Source: Bacteroidales bacterium UBA3843 (lineage in GTDB: Bacteria > Bacteroidota > Bacteroidia > Bacteroidales > Paludibacteraceae). Taken from it: a DNA stretch of 22,887 bases. Numbering within the stretch: the first letter of the stretch is position 1; each line of letters opens with the position of its first letter. The notes under the pieces were generated by a model that saw nothing but the letters and a program-made list of their open reading frames with translations, searched no databases and had not been told where the DNA came from. The stretch spans positions 41,309 to 64,195 of the forward strand of contig DGHR01000012.1 in assembly GCA_002392745.1 (NCBI GenBank), in the 5' to 3' direction. The position numbers and the translations under genes were made by a program. Positions 20,992-22,887 of this stretch are shown piece after piece.

Positions 20992-22875
20992 ATGAGAAAA
21001 TTAAACAATGTAATGGGCTTATGTATAGCCCTAATGATGTCTTCAATGGCATTCGCTAAAGGACAGGTAAAATCTACGGTTATTTCTTCGGATTATTCCC
21101 GTAACAGCATTTCAAAAATTACGATTCTTTATGGAGATCGATGGGATAACCAAGTCGTGACCGGTGTGGATTCTATTCAAACTGGTGCAAAATTTGATAT
21201 AAATAACATCAAAACAAAAACCATTCGTCTTAAAGGAGCTTTCCGGACGGCGGAAGAACAACAAGCCCAACTTGCAGCACAACAACCGCAAGAAAAAACA
21301 AATGCGTTTAAAGATATGTTCAAGGGTGTAGGTGATGCCTTTAAAGGCTTAGGCAAAGGTGTTGCTGCCAAACCCGACACTTTGACACAACGTCTTCTGA
21401 CTGAGTATATCAACCAAAACAACATCGGAAAAGAAATTTTTGACTACGTATTAATGGTAGATGGTAATGGAAGATTCCACTATGATCTTATGGTAGAGCG
21501 TAGCCGGTGGAATGCTACAGATGCTGATGTGCAATTGGATAATGCATCTCAAGTAAAAACTGTGAACGAAAACGGGCCTGCTCTGTTGGCTAATAGTTAC
21601 TTAATAGTGTTTGACGCGAAAGAGACCAAGATAGGTGAAACTACCGATAAAAACGGGAATAAGAAGCCCGTTTATATGGCTGATGTAACAGGCTATGTAT
21701 TCGCGATCGATAGTGCTGAAGAAGTTATAGGTAATATTGTGCACAATATGTGGATTAATGATGGAGAGGAAGCAAGTGTTGTTGCGCAAAAACGCGATTT
21801 ATATCGAAACGTCCGTATTCCAATGAAATGTATTGCCGCGCAATCTGCTTCTGCCTCTTCCGAAAAGTCTATGGAAAAAGCTATTTCCAGCTCGTATGAT
21901 GATATTCTCCGAAAACTCGAAAATAAAATATCTGCATGGGAAGTAACAGCTACTCCAGAGGATGTGCGTCCATATATTACGGCAAAGGTTGGAACAAAAG
22001 AGGGGTTGAAAAATGGTCAGCGATTCAAAATCTTCAAAAATAAAGGAGATGAGGAAGAAGGTAATCTTCGTACAGTAAAAGTAGGATATGCACGTGCTAC
22101 TGAGATAAATAATAACAATGAGGTAGCAACAGGCAATACTGGTGTTTCTTCGTTCTATCAAATTTCAGGACGACATCTAAAAGGAACCGAATTCCTTAAA
22201 CAAAGCAATGACATTCGGTTAGGGGTAAGCCTTGATTATAATTACAATGGACTGGGCATGGGAGCTAACAATAAGATATTCGGTGCATACTCTATGGTAG
22301 ATCTTACTATAGATTATCTTGCTTATATCCATAAATGTGGTATCAGCCATTATGCTCGCCTCAATGTCGGCTATGATATCAATACCGCCAAACAATTAGA
22401 AGAGGGTGCTAATGAGAATGGCACTGCTTGGTATACGTATGCAGATGGAAAATATGCAGGACAAGCAATTTTTGGGAAGGGAGTTTCTTATGTTAATGTG
22501 GCTGTCGGATATGCTTGCGGTTTGAAAGTAAAACAAGTAATGGAGTTTCAACCATTTATCAATGTTGGATTAGATATTATTGTTCCTCATGGTTTTGATA
22601 ATAGTGTATTGACAAATTTATCAACGGCTGTACTTGGAGAGACTATCAATTTTACGGATAAAACAGCTAAGCAGACTTTCGGATTGTTTATTGATCCCGG
22701 TATGCGAATCGTGTTCAATTGCGGTTATCCTTTCCAGTTATTTATTCAGGCAAACTACTCTGTAGGCATTATGCAATGGAATGCATACAAAGTGCTTAAC
22801 GAGTATGCTAAGCAGTGTGGCTATGGTCATGGTATGGGACTTGGCGCTGCTGCAGGTGTAAAATGGACATTCTAA
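20992..22875 (+). CDS. Exported protein with likely C-terminal outer-membrane beta-barrel
   Basis: This 627-aa protein has a signal peptide (1-22, cleavage after AFA). An N-terminal soluble region includes a Gln/Ala-rich stretch (about 87-100) and an amphipathic Gly/Lys/Phe segment, KDMFKGVGDAFKGLGKGV (107-124). A middle region has IRPM-like RIPMKCIAA and a KVGTKEGLKNGQRFKIF patch (about 333-349) that reads like a small beta domain. From about 400 onward, alternating hydrophobic and polar strands (DIRLGVSLDYNYNGLG, SHYARLNVGYDI, SYVNVAVGYACG, FGLFIDPGMRIVF) and a terminal phenylalanine suggest an outer-membrane beta-barrel. No named family is recognised. It follows the 20486 lipoprotein by 23 nt, and both share AT-rich DNA. 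The stop codon lies 12 nt before the window edge. Confidence 0.65.
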   Translation: MRKLNNVMGLCIALMMSSMAFAKGQVKSTVISSDYSRNSISKITILYGDRWDNQVVTGVDSIQTGAKFDINNIKTKTIRLKGAFRTAEEQQAQLAAQQPQEKTNAFKDMFKGVGDAFKGLGKGVAAKPDTLTQRLLTEYINQNNIGKEIFDYVLMVDGNGRFHYDLMVERSRWNATDADVQLDNASQVKTVNENGPALLANSYLIVFDAKETKIGETTDKNGNKKPVYMADVTGYVFAIDSAEEVIGNIVHNMWINDGEEASVVAQKRDLYRNVRIPMKCIAAQSASASSEKSMEKAISSSYDDILRKLENKISAWEVTATPEDVRPYITAKVGTKEGLKNGQRFKIFKNKGDEEEGNLRTVKVGYARATEINNNNEVATGNTGVSSFYQISGRHLKGTEFLKQSNDIRLGVSLDYNYNGLGMGANNKIFGAYSMVDLTIDYLAYIHKCGISHYARLNVGYDINTAKQLEEGANENGTAWYTYADGKYAGQAIFGKGVSYVNVAVGYACGLKVKQVMEFQPFINVGLDIIVPHGFDNSVLTNLSTAVLGETINFTDKTAKQTFGLFIDPGMRIVFNCGYPFQLFIQANYSVGIMQWNAYKVLNEYAKQCGYGHGMGLGAAAGVKWTF

Positions 22876-22887
22876 TAATCAACAGGA

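Overview
The window looks like Bacteroidales (Bacteroidota) chromosome, probably from a gut or host-associated lineage; I cannot name a genus. Three things point there. Nine promoter-like sites fit the Bacteroidota sigma-ABfr pattern TT(T)G-N20-T(A/G)nnTTTG. Start codons are preceded by A-rich DNA rather than Shine-Dalgarno sites. Gene content is typical: a receiver/PPDK-ATP-grasp protein, a FISUMP-like secreted protein, a PhoU-tailed Na/Pi transporter, SIMPL, DUF1295, and a TolC/HlyD/ABC-2 exporter. No rRNA, tRNA, intact insertion sequence or CRISPR array was seen.

Layout. 1-3093 (+): the 3' end of a glutamate dehydrogenase gene, then a 996-aa double-receiver/ATP-grasp protein. 3094-5404 (+): a promoter and long leader, a lipoprotein made of four copies of a Cys-Trp...Ala-Cys repeat, and a secreted FISUMP-like protein. 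5513-8007 (+): a Na/Pi-cotransporter and SIMPL-protein operon. 10781-7979 (-): an overlapping three-gene operon of SDR oxidoreductase, UmuC-type Y-family polymerase and SprT-like zinc protease. 15793-10822 (-): a TolC, HlyD and two ABC-2 permease efflux operon with no ATPase gene. 15896-16858 (+): a DUF1295 membrane protein. 17536-17583: interleaved divergent promoters for a small DNA-binding-like protein (-) and a membrane Ser/Thr kinase (+). 18833-19404 (+): a single-repeat lipoprotein related to the four-repeat one, behind three 33-bp-phased direct repeats. 19390-19749: a decayed 3' remnant of an AAA/DUF4143 ATPase gene. 19750-20485: a 736-bp gene-free stretch with a terminator, tandem promoters and short repeats. 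20486-22875 (+): an AT-richer pair encoding a lipoprotein and a likely outer-membrane protein.

The most unusual signals are: (i) a Cys-bracketed repeat domain shared by two lipoproteins 15 kb apart; (ii) three related palindromic elements with G-rich tails, two read in frame inside conserved genes and one at the edge of a pseudogene; (iii) a Y-family polymerase overlapping a SprT-like protease gene, a combination that resembles eukaryotic SPRTN and translesion synthesis; (iv) interleaved divergent promoters controlling a membrane kinase and a putative DNA-binding partner; and (v) several intergenic tandem repeats with 10-, 11- or 33-bp periods, close to whole helical turns.
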